From Zygnema cylindricum (Eukaryota > Streptophyta > Zygnematophyceae > Zygnematales > Zygnemataceae): a stretch of DNA of 64,000 bases. Below, in pieces: positions 1 through 13,100 of this stretch; the first letter of the stretch is position 1, and every line of letters begins with the position of its first letter. The stretch lies in NCBI GenBank assembly GCA_037447655.1, contig JBBHKE010003167.1, forward strand, positions 101,206 to 165,205, given 5' to 3'. The notes under the pieces are model-generated. The model was not told the DNA's origin. It did no database searches and was given only the letters and a program-made list of their open reading frames with translations. The translations under genes and the position numbers were made by a program.

Positions 1-3
1 TAA

Positions 4-1377
<1,374 letters not shown>

Positions 1378-2606
1378 ACATGTTCACAATTTTGTAGAAA
1401 TTGTCAACACAAGGAATGTTTCATCTTCTTTGTGTTTTCTTTTAAAAATTTATTAGTATTCATGGGTTGTAAGATTATGATTCTTCTCATTTACATGAGG
1501 AATTTTGGGTTGATGAGAGCCATATTTGAAGCAGTAGTCAATATTTTCCCTCAATGTAGGTTACGTAAAGTGGTGTTACGGTTTTTTTAGGGTTGCCGCC
1601 CTTTTAAATGATTTGCTTTTTAAGGCTATGGTGTGGTGGCTTGTTGTGATAGTAGGCTAGATATACGATAAAGGAATGATATGACAGACGTCAACCGGGT
1701 ACAAGATAGAGAAAGAGATAGAGATAGTATGTAGTAGTTTAGGATAGAGTCTAAGGAAATTAGATGGGTAAAAACAAGTACTTTATCATTCTGGTCTCCT
1801 TCTCTATGAGGTTTGAGATAATGTACTTGGATATTATATTGAATGGTTAATTCAGCTCTTTCCATTTTTTCCTGAACCACCTAACTCACCTCATTGACAT
1901 CTATCTTTTTTTACATGGTTTTGTCCTTTTCATATAATTCTAAAACACTAAAAATAAAGTCCTTCAGTGGTTAGTGGTTATCATTCAGCGGAGGTCACGC
2001 AGCTTCCAAAAAGTGTGCCTTTTTTTCGCATTAAAACTTAAAAGCCTGATACCTTTTATCACATTTCACATACTCACGAATACATTGGATGCCTGACCTT
2101 ATCATAAGTTACCTTAAAACAACTTTTCAATGTGATGCTTCATCCCTTCCTAACTTTATTTTGCGAGGACTTCTACTACGATAGGTAATGGACGCTCAGG
2201 ATGCTCCTAATCCAAGATTGAGCAAAAGAAATTCCATTAGTGTCACTTTTTCAGTTAAATACCTGTAAGTTGAATCGACTTTAGGGTTACATCGATGGGT
2301 ACAACGCTTGACCTCCCACATTTGTGGTGATGTTGCTTTCCAGAGTCTCGCTTTCACTTTAAAGTTAACATGACTACATTGTCGTTTATTTAAACAAAGG
2401 CCGACGATGGAAGGTGGCCTATGTAGGAGTAGGTGGTACGGAGGAAAATGAAGCTCAAGGAATCACCGAAATAATTAAAGTTTGGCGGCAACTTCTTTCA
2501 AACTCCGTGTTTATCCTTGAGAGTGAAGCGACAAGGGAAGATCATACATGGGAAAAAACGTCATTTTACCTCTATACAAATTAATGAATTATAGACCTTC
2601 GGCTGT
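1378..2606. other. Intergenic stretch after the beta-glucosidase
   Basis: AT-rich sequence with no supported gene. Its start should hold the beta-glucosidase 3' UTR. A GA/CT-rich patch lies near 1705-1730. The ORFs here are short and without recognisable domains. Confidence 0.5.
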
Positions 2607-3110
2607 CTGTTTGAAAACCTTTAAATAGCTCGAGTTTCTGTTCGTCTGCAGCCCTGAACGAGTGAACGGCGTGTCCCTCGGGCGACGTAAGCAAAAAACA
2701 AGATAAAAAATGAGGAGTGAACAAAGAAAAATCTCGCACGGTATGTATTTTTTGGCACAGGAAACACGTAGAAAAAGTTCGCACTTTAAGGGCACAGTTA
2801 GCCTTAGGGTAGAATTCTATTAGGCGGTCCCACTAAATGTACGAAAAATTCTACTGCAGCGTTTACTGGAAGACTATTCCATTTTGTCGGGCCAGTAACA
2901 AACCTTCCTCAATTATGATTGGCGCCACGTAGGTTAGAGTCCAGATTTGAAAATCTTAAAGAAAATCTTCAAACGGAAAGTCAGAACAAAATATTTGTAC
3001 GACCGTAGGTAGTTAATGATTCGTACGTAAAGTTTGCGGCCAGATTTTTGATTTTGAAAACGGAAATCAAAATTTCAAAACTGAAAGGCAAAAAGACGCG
3101 ACAAACTTTG

Positions 3111-3241
3111 AAGGTCGCGACAAACTTTGAATGTCGGTGGATGTCATACGGAGTGTGCCAAAATATTTTCGGCACTTTGAAGGTCGCGACAAACTTTGAA
3201 TGTCGGTGGATGTCATACGGAGTGTGCCAAAATATTTTCGG
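3111..3241. repeat. Tandem duplication of 69 bp inside MITE A
   Basis: The unit beginning AAGGTCGCGACAAACTTTGA at 3111 repeats from 3180, with the second copy visible to about 3241. The copies are almost identical, so the duplication is young relative to the element. Confidence 0.9.
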
Positions 3242-3390
3242 CTCACCTGCATCCAGCGTGGCAGGCGGCACATGGACCGTACGACGTAGGCACATGGCCT
3301 TTACGACGTGTAGACCTGTGATCGCTTGTTCAAATCGGATATTTTTTTGCTTTTTCACGTGTACCAATGGTACACGTCTAGTATCGTACA

Positions 3391-3410
3391 ACTCTCCTCG
3401 CGAGGAGAGT
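3391..3410. repeat. Perfect palindrome with CTCGCGAG core (MITE A)
   Basis: ACTCTCCTCGCGAGGAGAGT is a perfect 20-bp palindrome about 70% of the way along MITE A. Palindromes with the same core or a variant but different arms occur in the other TTA-type elements at 3886, 4827, 31627, 32897 and 47252. Confidence 0.9.
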
Positions 3411-3673
3411 GTCGTCACACTGGATGATGTGCGCGATTGCTTCGCGGATCTGAAAAAGTGGAATATCCAACGGCCAGGAAATACGCCTACATCATTGGAG
3501 CTTCCCGACAGCTTTCCAGTAACGATATTTCGTCTGACAAAAGAAAAAATAAGGTACGGAGTTGTATGAATTTGTACGAGCTTGTATGGCGTCCAGTAAC
3601 GAACCATACTTTTCGTCTAATGGAATTCTACCCTTAGAGAATTTGAGCTACGGTACATCGTGAAACACTATTA

Positions 3674-4323
3674 GGGTATGGTTACATCAGACAAAAAGTG
3701 AGGTTTAATACAAAATTTTGTACTTGCCCATACCATGCCGTACTATATTTTCGTGAGTTTCTTGAAAACAACATTACAGAAAATAAGATTACGATTCTCC
3801 AAGTATCCGAGAGAAGACATCGACCGTCTGATTACATTTTGGACTTCATCTGCGAAGCAATCGCTCCATCCGCCTCTGTATTGGCGAACCCACCTCGCGG
3901 AGGTGGGTTCACCAAGACATATCCAGTCAATTCGCTACACCTAGACGAAAGACATGTGTGTCGATGAAAAATGAAAATTTTCACACGTCCCCAAAGTCAC
4001 GTGCCTTCGGACAAGGTGACCGTAAAATCTTTGCCGAAAAGAAATACGGTTTTTTCTTGAAAATCAGCAGAGTGGAGGAGATCTCTGAGGTACATTGACG
4101 CGGTACACATGCGAAGTACACGTACGTAATACGTAAGTACGGATTTCCATACGAAAATGGTCGGTTTCCAAATCTTTGACGATTTTAGAGATTTGATCGT
4201 CAACTTACGTGGAACCACTCAAATCAGAACACGTATGTAAAAACTTGTTTACAGACGATACGCGATGTAACCGAGGCTTTGATGTCCGTACTATTACAGA
4301 GACCTCTTGATGTAACCATACCA
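3674..4323. mobile_element. MITE B copy 1 (TTA-type)
   Basis: The element starts GGGTATGGTTACATCA after TTA (3671-3673) and ends TGATGTAACCATACC near 4322. A second full copy lies at 31418-32085, with TTA on both sides, and a partial inverted copy lies at about 48829-49185. A hairpin with arms GAACCCACCT/AGGTGGGTTC around CGCGG lies at 3886-3910. Its right flank here reads TAA followed by GGGTGAAGTTCTATTAGG, which resembles the end of MITE A and may mark another element. No transposase is present. Confidence 0.8.
3886..3910. repeat. Hairpin palindrome, MITE B copy 1
   Basis: Ten-base arms (GAACCCACCT and AGGTGGGTTC) flank CGCGG. The copy at 31627-31657 has the same hairpin with 13-base arms. 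Confidence 0.9.
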
Positions 4324-5106
4324 TAAGGGTGAAGTTCTATTAGGACATTCTGTAATTGTACGACCAACATTACAAGATGCTACAACTTGAACGAAATTCC
4401 ATTGTGGAGAGATTGTAATCCACGTGGTAGCAAAAGAGTGGTGCCACGTAGCTATAGATTTGATACTCAAAATCGTCAATGATTTTCACACAGACCAAAA
4501 ATCTTCATTTGAGTACTATGCACGTGCGTACTAGGTCATCGTTCAATACAAGTTTTGTACTTTTTGTAGATGCCTTGTGGGATACCACCGCATTTCTTTA
4601 GGGTTCCTGTTTTTACGCGTGACGAATAAGCGCTGTCATAAATAGTGTGACGAATGGGCGACAACAAAAATAGCGTGACAAAAGTGCGTTACGAGATTTC
4701 GTTTGTATTTTCTGCTAGATTTTTGATTGCGTATATCGTGTGCGAAATATTTTGATTTCCGTTGGTTGCCATATTGACACATATGCTCATTATCCAACGT
4801 GTTGCGGCTCAAATTTTTCTGTAATTGGTGATGTACCTCGCGAGGTACCTCACCATTTACAGAAACTTTCGAAGCGAATACTTCGCGAAAAAATATCCAA
4901 CGGTCACTGTTAACTCCAAGACTTTTGGAGAATATTAGCAAGATTCTCTGTAATGTTGTTTTCCGCAAAAAAATAGATAAGACGTACGGCGTAGTACGGA
5001 GAGGTCCGAATCAGTATATAAATAAAGGAACGTTGTTTGCCCCACTTCGAAACCTTATATAGGCGGTAGGCGGTGTGTGTGTCTTCGATTTTTTTCGTCC
5101 GTTTGC
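4324..5106. repeat. TIR-element remnant with CTCGCGAG palindrome
   Basis: The sequence after 4324 begins GGGTGAAGTTCTATTAGGAC, close to the MITE A terminus (GGGTAGAATTCTATTAGGCG), but I could not find a matching right end. At 4827-4854 a palindrome reads GGTGA, T, GTACCTCGCGAGGTAC, C, TCACC, with one unpaired position on each side. It has the same core as the other TTA-type elements. The stretch is probably a truncated relative. No gene is supported. Confidence 0.55.
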
Positions 5107-5149
5107 AGTACGGACCGCCGTACCGCTGGCACAATGTAACGGTGCCGCC

Positions 5150-5447
5150 CGTACCGCCGTACGGATGACGTAATCTTACATTGCTAGTTGTCGGTTTGCA
5201 GACCACCGTACGACTGGCATACTCTAACATTGCCAACCGTCGGTGTGCAGAGCGCCGTACGGTTGGCGAAACTTAATATTGCTACCCATCGGTGTGCAGA
5301 CCGTTGTACGGTTGGCGTAATCTAACATTGCCAACCGTCGATGTGTAGACCTCCGTACTGTTGGCATAATCTAAAATTGCCAACCGTCGGTGTGCAGACC
5401 GCCGTACGGCTGGCGTAATCTAACACTACCAACATCGCCAAGAGTTC
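5150..5447. repeat. Minisatellite, 49-bp unit, about six copies
   Basis: Units begin at the CAGAC/CAGAG steps at 5199, 5248, 5297, 5346 and 5395, exactly 49 bp apart, with a more degenerate copy upstream. Each unit contains a form of CCGTACGGTTGGCGTAATCTAACATTGCCAACCGTCGG. Part of the unit is itself an inverted repeat (GGTTGGC and GCCAACC). Confidence 0.9.
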
Positions 5448-6829
5448 GTCGTACAAACTATCGGCCGTACCGGCCCTTAAAAAAGCGTCGTTAAAAGTAA
5501 GCGCGGTCCGCCAAAAGTGGCGCATAGCATGCAGATTGCGAAAATTTAGCATATGTCCGAATTCATTTTGTACGTTCGTAGAATTCATGACAGTCAAAAA
5601 AACATTCATAACATTTGTACGCCTACTCAAGCTGAAAAGTAATTCGCTCAACAGTACAACTTTGGATGCGCTGAACTTTGGAACGACCTTGCCATTTCGG
5701 CTCAACTTACGCCTCAACCTACAAGTGTTCAAAGACAACTTTACAAAGGTAAGCTGATTTGTATAAAGATGTACGATGTAGAGCAACAATTTTTTCAAAA
5801 AAATCGCTTGTTTCGTTTGAAAGTGGGGTTTGTTGAACATTTGTTGGTGTACACAATGCACATAAAAAATGAATTTCATTTTTCAAAGTGGTGTTCGTTT
5901 ATGAAAATGGTGCAAAATGTGTAGATATGAGTAGCGTACTTTAATTCACTCAACGTATGATAAATCATTGTTGAGTTTGAAAGAGATTGTAATGTTGTAG
6001 TTTGAAAGAGTTTGTAATGTGTTTGTGTTGTTGCATTGAATCATGTTATGATTCATGTTGTAAAGTGTGTTATCCACAATAGTACGCTTTTCAATTGAAC
6101 ATGAACCGATAAAGTTAATTAGCACATAGAACGCATGACGGTACAGAAGTGACATTTGGGCTTAATAAAAATTGCGTGTTATGTTTTCAAGTTGTTTATT
6201 GAATCGTGTTATGGTTGATGGTGTAACATGTGTTGACATTATTACGCCTATTTGAATTGAGCATAAATCGAGAGAGTTAACAAGCACGTAAAACGCATAA
6301 TGCTTTTACCTTTCGGAAATACGTTCACGAGTGGCATTTGGGCCCAATAGATGCTTCAACCTACAACTCAAGAAATACAATATCATTCAGGTGAGCTAAA
6401 ACAATCACTTTATGGTTATTGTTCTATATAAATAGTATGGGAATTGTTAAAGAACTTTATGAAATGACGTTATTGGTTGTCCTCTTAAGTCTTTCCATAT
6501 GTTGGTAGGATAGAGATCCTAAAGTAAAAAAATTCCATAAAAATGACGTAAAATGTGTATGTGGGACAGATGCATGCCAATTTACTCTTCCTATAAAAAA
6601 AGCTAATATGATGGGTTTGAGTTTGAAAAATGTAATGAAAGTGAGTAAAGATGAATGAAAATATGATTTGTTATTTATGACGTATATATAATCGTTGTAC
6701 CCTTTGTTCATGTGGCAAATAAAAGCTTGATAAAAAATAGAATGAGACATGTAAGTGGGAATTGAAAGACATGTATTAACTATATTTTATGCGTGGACGC
6801 AAGGTCTAATCCACCACATGGACTACCAA
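5448..6829. repeat. AT-rich intergenic DNA with a diverged tandem duplication
   Basis: No gene is supported. At about 6030-6166 and 6195-6352 two diverged direct copies can be aligned: ATTGAATC.TGTTATG, TTGAATTGA, GAGTTAA..AGCAC..A.AACGCAT and GTGGCATTTGGGC occur in both, about 165 bp apart. The upstream end of the Helitron probably lies somewhere in this stretch, but I could not identify a 5' TC terminus. Confidence 0.55.
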
Positions 6830-7601
6830 CCGCCACACACACTCCTACTACAACCCAAAATACTGCAAATCAATACGAAGAATGGTTGCGCAAAGAGCGT
6901 GAAAGAAAGAGAGTTACACGTGCAGCATAACAAGGACGGGATGATGGTGTACCAACACAATCACAACGCAACGACGCACAACGAGCAGCAACCAAGCGCG
7001 CGCGAGAAACCTCGGAAGAACGATAACAAAGCCAGTTTAAAGACCGTGAAAGAAAACGAGAAAAAGGTGCGTTTGTGTGGTTCATGAAACCACGTTGTGA
7101 TTGTAGTTCCCATGTAGACTATAGTCACAATTTTAACACGTAAAGCAATCTGATACGCATTTGAATGCTTAATTGAAGAAGCTCTCATGAAAATAGAAAA
7201 GGTGGACTACCCCGACTTTAAAAGAACATTATTCATCTTAAACGTAAATAAATTATTGTTGTATTTAAGCTTTAACAGTAAAATAACGGTAAAATAAAAC
7301 GCAATAGAATAACTGGAAGGAGAAATTGGAGTAGGTCCAAAGTAGTATACCTAATTACCACATTGGACATGTGGATGCAGTTAGACCTACATCGACGAAA
7401 GAAACGAGTGTTCAACGCAATGAACTGTTACGTCAAGAACGTGCAAGGAAAAGAACACAAGAAACCCTTGAAAAATATGAAGAGCGACTACTGAAAGATC
7501 GAGAGAGAAAACGAGCAAAACGTACGCTAAATGTTAACACTGCAAGCGGGGTGGCAACGGAAAACCTTCAAGACATGGAAGAGCAACATACGGTGAACTA
7601 A
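6830..7601 (+). pseudogene. Helitron RepHel, Arg/Lys-rich N-terminal repeats
   Basis: Two blocks carry the charged repeat common at the N-terminus of many Helitron proteins. At about 6850-7065 the frame reads QYEEWLRKERERKRV and later TKRARETSEER. At 7371-7601 it reads LRQERARKRTQETLEKYEER and LKDRERKRAKR. Stops (TAA near 6930 and 7025) and about 300 bp of AT-rich DNA separate them. The function of these repeats is unknown; they may bind DNA. Confidence 0.7.
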
Positions 7602-7799
7602 AGGTTAAGGGAAAATCACATATGGACCGCAGAAATAGGTACTATTTATGTCGAAGAACATTTTGCTCAGCATCATGACGAGGATTAAGGAACTCAAGCT
7701 GCTGGATAAGAAGCTAATGTTATTCAATACAACACCGAATTTACTCAGGAATCCATTGAAGAGCCTCAATTTAAAGAACACACCGTATAACAACAAAAT

Positions 7800-9138
7800 T
7801 TGACAGGAAAACAACGTGACACCCGAAGACGCACAGAAGGTGACCATCAACGTCAGCGTATCACACGACAACGTGGAGGGGTACTGAAAACCGCTTTAGG
7901 ATTTCATGAACATTACATCTGTCAAGAACGACATAGGCTTCCACTTATTGAAATTACATGCAATCATTGCAACGCACAAAAATGGCCAAGAGAGACCCCA
8001 GGAATTTGTTGTGTACTTCGCAAAGTACAACTTGGTTCATATGAAACGCCTCCGTCAAAGCTTTTAACTTTGTATAGCAATGATAATTTTTTGAATAAAA
8101 TTCGTTCATATAGCATGGTGTTTTCGTTTACCTCACTTGGTGCATCCACAACATTACCTCTCAATGACCAATCAATTGGAGCAAGTAATGGCCCTTTCAA
8201 TTTCCGTATTCAAGAAAGAATATGTCATCAAATTGGTCAACTGTTACCTCAAGAAAACGAAGTTGCATTTGCACAAGTCTACGTGTTTGACACATCAATG
8301 GAGACGGAAGTAAGCAGACAAATGAGTATTATGGATGGATAAGACCTCGATGTAGTGACAATGATTCAGAATATGATGAAGAGACATAACCCTTTGGCTC
8401 AACAATTTATATCAGCAGGAGAACGAGTACATGAAGCCCCTGGATTACGATTGGTATTAAAAGATACTGTTCACAATTTAGACCAGCGCCGTTACAATCG
8501 ACCACAAGCAGAAGAAGTGGCAGCAATTTTGGTTAACCCAACTGAAAATACTGAGGGAAGAGATATAGTTTTAAATGTAAGAGGAGGAAATAATGATGCG
8601 GATCATTGAGTCACATGCATTATATGACCCACTCGATACCCACTTCTATTTTCGTATGGTGAATTAGGGTGGCATTTTGATTTGACAATGTCAAATGGAA
8701 GACGTATTTCTCCAAGAGCATATGCAGCGTATCGCTTATTCACCCGTGCAGGTGGAAACAACTTAATACACAAAGTCGGTCGCCTATTCCAATAGTATTT
8801 TGCAGACGAATATGCAAAAGTAGAGCAACAACGACTCAAGTTCCTGCGCGAGAATCAAAAAACATTACGTGCAGAGTTATACAGGTGATTAATGGATTTG
8901 ATACCACGCGACCATTGTGTTGTTAGCGGTGATGTAGGCAACAGAGTCACGCAAACAATTTGGCAGCACATAATGTTGTGGGAAACAACCGCAATGAAGA
9001 CCTTTCAAGAACAGGGCGACACATTATCTTAGCGCCAAGCTTCACAGGTGGTGATAGATATATGTAAGAGCAATATCAAAACGCCATGGCAATTGTGTGG
9101 GCACTTGGCAAGCTGGATTTGTTCATTACGAACACATG
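7800..9138 (+). pseudogene. Helitron RepHel, N-terminal domain to start of Rep
   Basis: The frame at 7800-8342 carries a CNHCNAQKW motif, then a CC..V.L pair and FLNKIRSYSMVF, GPFNFRIQERICHQIGQLLP and AQVYVFDT. This is the order found in Helitron N-terminal domains. From about 8350 to 9138 it goes on through YPLLFPYGELGWHFDL, AYRLFTRAG, VGRLFQ and LRAELY to PSFTGGDRYM and finally DLFITNTC. Several stops and small frame changes interrupt it. Copia 1 is inserted inside the FIT.TCNP motif, and the reading resumes as NPKWKKIRQ at 15487. Confidence 0.85.
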
Positions 9139-10147
9139 TGCAATTCTGTGTCCCCCATTAGACTACAGAATTCAGGAAGCCTCTAGGTAGATTTTAAATA
9201 ACCCGCTTCAAGCCACAACCACTGCTGCCTAAAAAGGCAAACTCGCAGTTTGAATGCACCCCTATGTAGCCAGGACTCCTTTGATTTCGGAGCAAAAATA
9301 ATCACTGAAAGAGGCCAACTAGCCGATAAGTTATGAGCCGGAAAAAAAATGCCAATTTTAAACAAAGCTCCCTAAGAGAGAGGTGTCTATCTACCAAATT
9401 TCCTAAGTCCTAAACCCCTCTCATAACCCCTATCTTCTGAAGTACAAACCAATCACACAATTGTAAAGTACAGAAAGGTACTACGACGATGTACTTTCTG
9501 TACGGCTTGTGTACGACAAGGCCACCGAGTGGACCCGTGTCACCATTCCACTTGTCCATATGCTCCCCGGAATTCCTGCGACCAAATGTTATCCCTACAC
9601 GTGGCGCCACGTCATGCCACGTCCATAAACGCCAAAAGTGACCATTCCGTGATCTCGACAGTGATAGACGCTGTCGGATTAAATCCGACATTAAATGTCG
9701 GTCGTCGAAACAAATGTCCGATTCATTTGTTTCGTGCGAAATGACGTCCGCACTGAAACTTTGACTAGTTATATGTTCCTTTGTTCATATATCAGTTAAT
9801 CGCTTTCCCGATCATGTACATGTTTAAATATATATCACACCCCATGTAATCTAACAGACTTCTACGATAGACTGGATAGAGCTAACGGCTACGCTGTACT
9901 CTACCCGTCAGAGGTTCGAGTCTTTTCAGACTCAACCTTTTGTGTTGAGTGACATAAGTCACTCTTTAGTCTTGCCTGCTGAACTAAGGCAGCCATGGCT
10001 CAACCACCCTCTCAATCCTTTAGTGACTACAACAAATATGGTGGTTAGAGAGAAGAGGTGGAGGCAAGTTGTTCGCCCTTTTGTTTTTCTTATTTTATTG
10101 GTCTATTAAGACCTAGAAAATACCCTATAAATCTAGTAATTTCATTA
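9139..10147 (-). repeat. Copia 1 LTR (3' LTR in element sense)
   Basis: The LTR starts TGCAATTCTG in plus coordinates and ends AATTTCATTA, where the terminal CA has mutated; the partner ends AATTTCAACA. It contains the GTAC hairpin common to all LTRs here (about 9475-9512), GAAACAAATG..CATTTGTTTC (9708-9733) and GGTTCGAGTC near 9913. The polypurine tract abuts it (plus strand CTTCCCTTATTTTCT from 10148). Confidence 0.9.
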
Positions 10148-13100
10148 CTTCCCTTATTTTCTAGTCTAACTTTAACTTCAGTTTTAGTCCACACTTTTCT
10201 CTGCAATATTTGAACTTGGGAAAGGCACTGGTTTTGTCATCATATCAGCCACCATGACCTCATCTGATCTATATACAAGATTCACAATCTTATTCTCCAT
10301 TTTTTCTCTCATAAAACACAATCTTATGTCCATATGCTTAGCCTTAAAATGATGTTTTTGATTAGCTGTAATTGCAATGGCAGCTTGATTATCACAAAAC
10401 ACTTCATGCACCCCCTCTTTCATACACCCCATTTCTTACAACAAGGACTTGACCAACATCAACTATTTCACAGCAGAACAAGAGGCCATGTACTCAGCTC
10501 CCATAGTAGACTGAGCAACCAACTTTTGTTGCTTACTGCTCCAACATCAAGCACCTTCCCCACATATAACACATACCTAGAAGTGCATCTTTTCATAAGT
10601 GCATCCCCATAACTGGCATCACTCCAATTAGTGATGTTAGTGTGCTCCCCTCCCAAAGGCAAGCATAACTTTGTGGTTCCCACCTGATATCTCCTGACTC
10701 TATTGGCTGCCTCCCAGTCTCTCTTTCTAGGATATTTAAGACTCCTACTGAGTACTCCAACTGCTGCCGCTATGTCCGGCCTGGTGCAGTTCATAAAATA
10801 GATCAAACTTCCTACAACCTGTCTATAAGGGATAGACTTCAGAAACTCTCTCTCCTCAAGACTCATCTGATCATCTAAGATCCTCACTCCTCTTTCTACA
10901 CTCCCTTCACTTACTTTTTTCAAGTCTATGGGAGTGGAACAACTGTTAACCTTTTCCATCTGGAATTTCTCAAGAATATTACCTATTGCTTCTTCCTAAG
11001 TAAGTCTGATAATCCTTTTCCCCCTATCTCTCTCCATTTGGATTCCCAAAATGTATCTTGCCTCACCTAAATCCTTCATATCAAATCTTCTTCTAAAATC
11101 TTTCTTTAGCCTATTAATCTTTTCCAAAGACTCACTGAGCACAAGCAGATCATCCACATAGATTGCAATAAAAATGACACCATTCTCATCTTCAAACAAA
11201 TAGATAGAATGGTCAAAATTTATCTGGATATATCCCAGACCGGTGAGAAACTCATCTAGTTTCTTATTCCACTTTCGAGGAGCTTGCTTTAATCCATATA
11301 AGGACTTTATGAGCTTGTAGACTTTGCTCTCTTCTATTTCCTCCACGAACCCCTCGGGTTGCCTCATGAAAATTTCTTCCTCTAACTCACCATTAAGAAA
11401 AGCAGTCTTAATGTCCATCTGGTGTATTTCCATGCCGTCCGTTGCTGCCAGACTAAGGAGAATCCTTACTGATGGGAACCAAAAAACTAGAGCAAAAGTC
11501 TCCTCATATTCAATCCCCTCTTTTTAAGTAAACCTTTTTCCTACGAATCCATTTTTATATCTCTCAATGGTATTATCTGGGTTCAGTTTTAGTTTCAACA
11601 CCCATTTACAACCTATCAGTTTTCTGTCCGGAGGACAGTCCGCTAGTTCCCAAGTATTTGCTTCCACGATAGAGGCCATCTCATCATTTATGGCTCTAAT
11701 CCATCTGTCTTTCTCCGGACAGTTCACTGCCTCCGAGTATGACTGAGGCTCATCTGGGTGAGACAGCTTAGTTACCTTATATGCAGCCTGTTTTTCCTAA
11801 ATCCGTTTGCTACTCCTTCTCCCCCCCTCAAACTTCAAAGCTGGGATGGAGGGAAGTCTTAAATTTCTCCTTACTGTCTCATCGGCTCCCCTATCCATGG
11901 AAGCCGGTTCCGGTTCCTCCTCTTGTGTCTCGTCGAAGTCCATAAGAATGTGTGAGGTTTCCGGTGGATCTCTTGTGTCTTAGATCTCCCTTGAATTTGC
12001 AATTCCTGTTTCACTCATGTCCCTTTCGGGAAGGACGGAGTCCTTCTCACCTTTAGACTCAAATCTGATTCTTATCTTCTTGGTATATTTAAAGGGGTCA
12101 AATGACTTCCCTTCATCCATGACAATTAGGTGTTTGACCAGAATGATATCTCTCTTTGCTAAGTCATAGACTCTATATCCCTTGACATCCTCATAATATC
12201 CTACAAAGTATCCAGGTTTTCACTTAGCATCTAGTTTCTAGTTTTTCCTATCCGTGTCAAGACTGTAAACTTGGTTACCGAATACTTCAAGGTGAGAGAT
12301 ATCTAGTTTCTTTCCCACCCATCTCTCATAAGGTGTCATTCCCTTTACTGCTGAGGTAAGGACTCTATTTTTAATGTTGTTGGCACAGTTCATGGCCTCT
12401 TCCCAAAATCTCTTTCTTATTTTCTTATCGGCCAACATACTCCATGCACTTTCTCCTAGTGTTCAGTTCAACCTCTCAGCTACCCCATTTTGTTCCGGGT
12501 TATATGGTACAATTTTTTGGTGCTGAACTCCCTCATCTCCCAAGTATTCCTCAAACTGGTTAGAGGTATATTCCCCCCCATAATCACTCCTTATTCTTCT
12601 AATGGGGGTTCCATGCAACTTCTCACTCCAAGCTTTATATTTTTCGAAGTAAGTTGATGTTTCAAACTTTTTTTTTTGAACTAGACTCTAGAGTATCCAG
12701 ACTAGTCGTCGGTTATTGTCAACATAAACCTCTTTCGTCCAACCATAGGTACTTTTGCAGGTCCCCATATATCTGTGTGGACCAGATCTAGTACTTTTTC
12801 ACCTCTATATGTGGTGGCTTTGGGAAAGGGAAGTTTGTGAGCCTTACCTTGAGCACAACCACTACAATCATCCATCATTTCATTATCCCCAAACTGAATG
12901 CCTTCTACTACCCCAAACTTTTTCATTTCCCTCAACCTATCAAAATGCACATGCCCCAATTGCTTATGCGAAATCATTAACTTAGGAACACCAACGTTGT
13001 AAACATTCTTCTTTTCATTACTCAGGTTAAGCCTAAATATTCCTTGGTTACCCTTATCTTCCGTGAAGTAAACTTCATCCCCATACTTAGCTGTAAAGAC

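Larger units (their letters stand above)
2807..3633. mobile_element. MITE A, PIF/Harbinger-like (TTA target duplication)
   Basis: The 827-bp element has terminal inverted repeats of about 20 bp: GGGTAGAATTCTATTAGGCG on the left and, read inward, GGGTAGAATTCCATTAGACG on the right. It is flanked by TTA at 2804-2806 and 3634-3636. The related copy at 31184-32088 has a single TTA (31378-31380) at the same place and no insert, so the ends are confirmed by an empty site. A 69-bp unit starting at 3111 is repeated from 3180. A perfect 20-bp palindrome lies at 3391-3410. No transposase is encoded. The TTA duplication fits PIF/Harbinger elements. Confidence 0.88.
2607..4323. repeat. Repeat unit X, copy 1 (carries MITEs A and B)
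   Basis: From about 2607 this sequence matches 31184-32088 in the same orientation, about 90% by eye. The shared part starts at TTTGAAA..CCTTTAAATAGCT, runs to the TTA at 2804-2806, resumes at GAGAATTTGAGCTACGG (3637) and continues through MITE B. Copy 1 differs mainly by the 827-bp MITE A. The repeat has no coding capacity that I trust. It seems to be an older mobile or duplicated unit that has received MITEs. Confidence 0.75.

Noticed and set aside
2981-3607. 208-codon minus-strand and 173-codon plus-strand ORFs inside MITE A
   Set aside because: They overlap each other, contain the 69-bp tandem duplication, and look like no transposase. The element is non-coding.
4324-4600. A further complete TTA-type MITE starting GGGTGAAGTTCTATTAGG
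   Set aside because: The left end resembles MITE A, but no matching right terminus with TTA was found, so it is listed only as a remnant.
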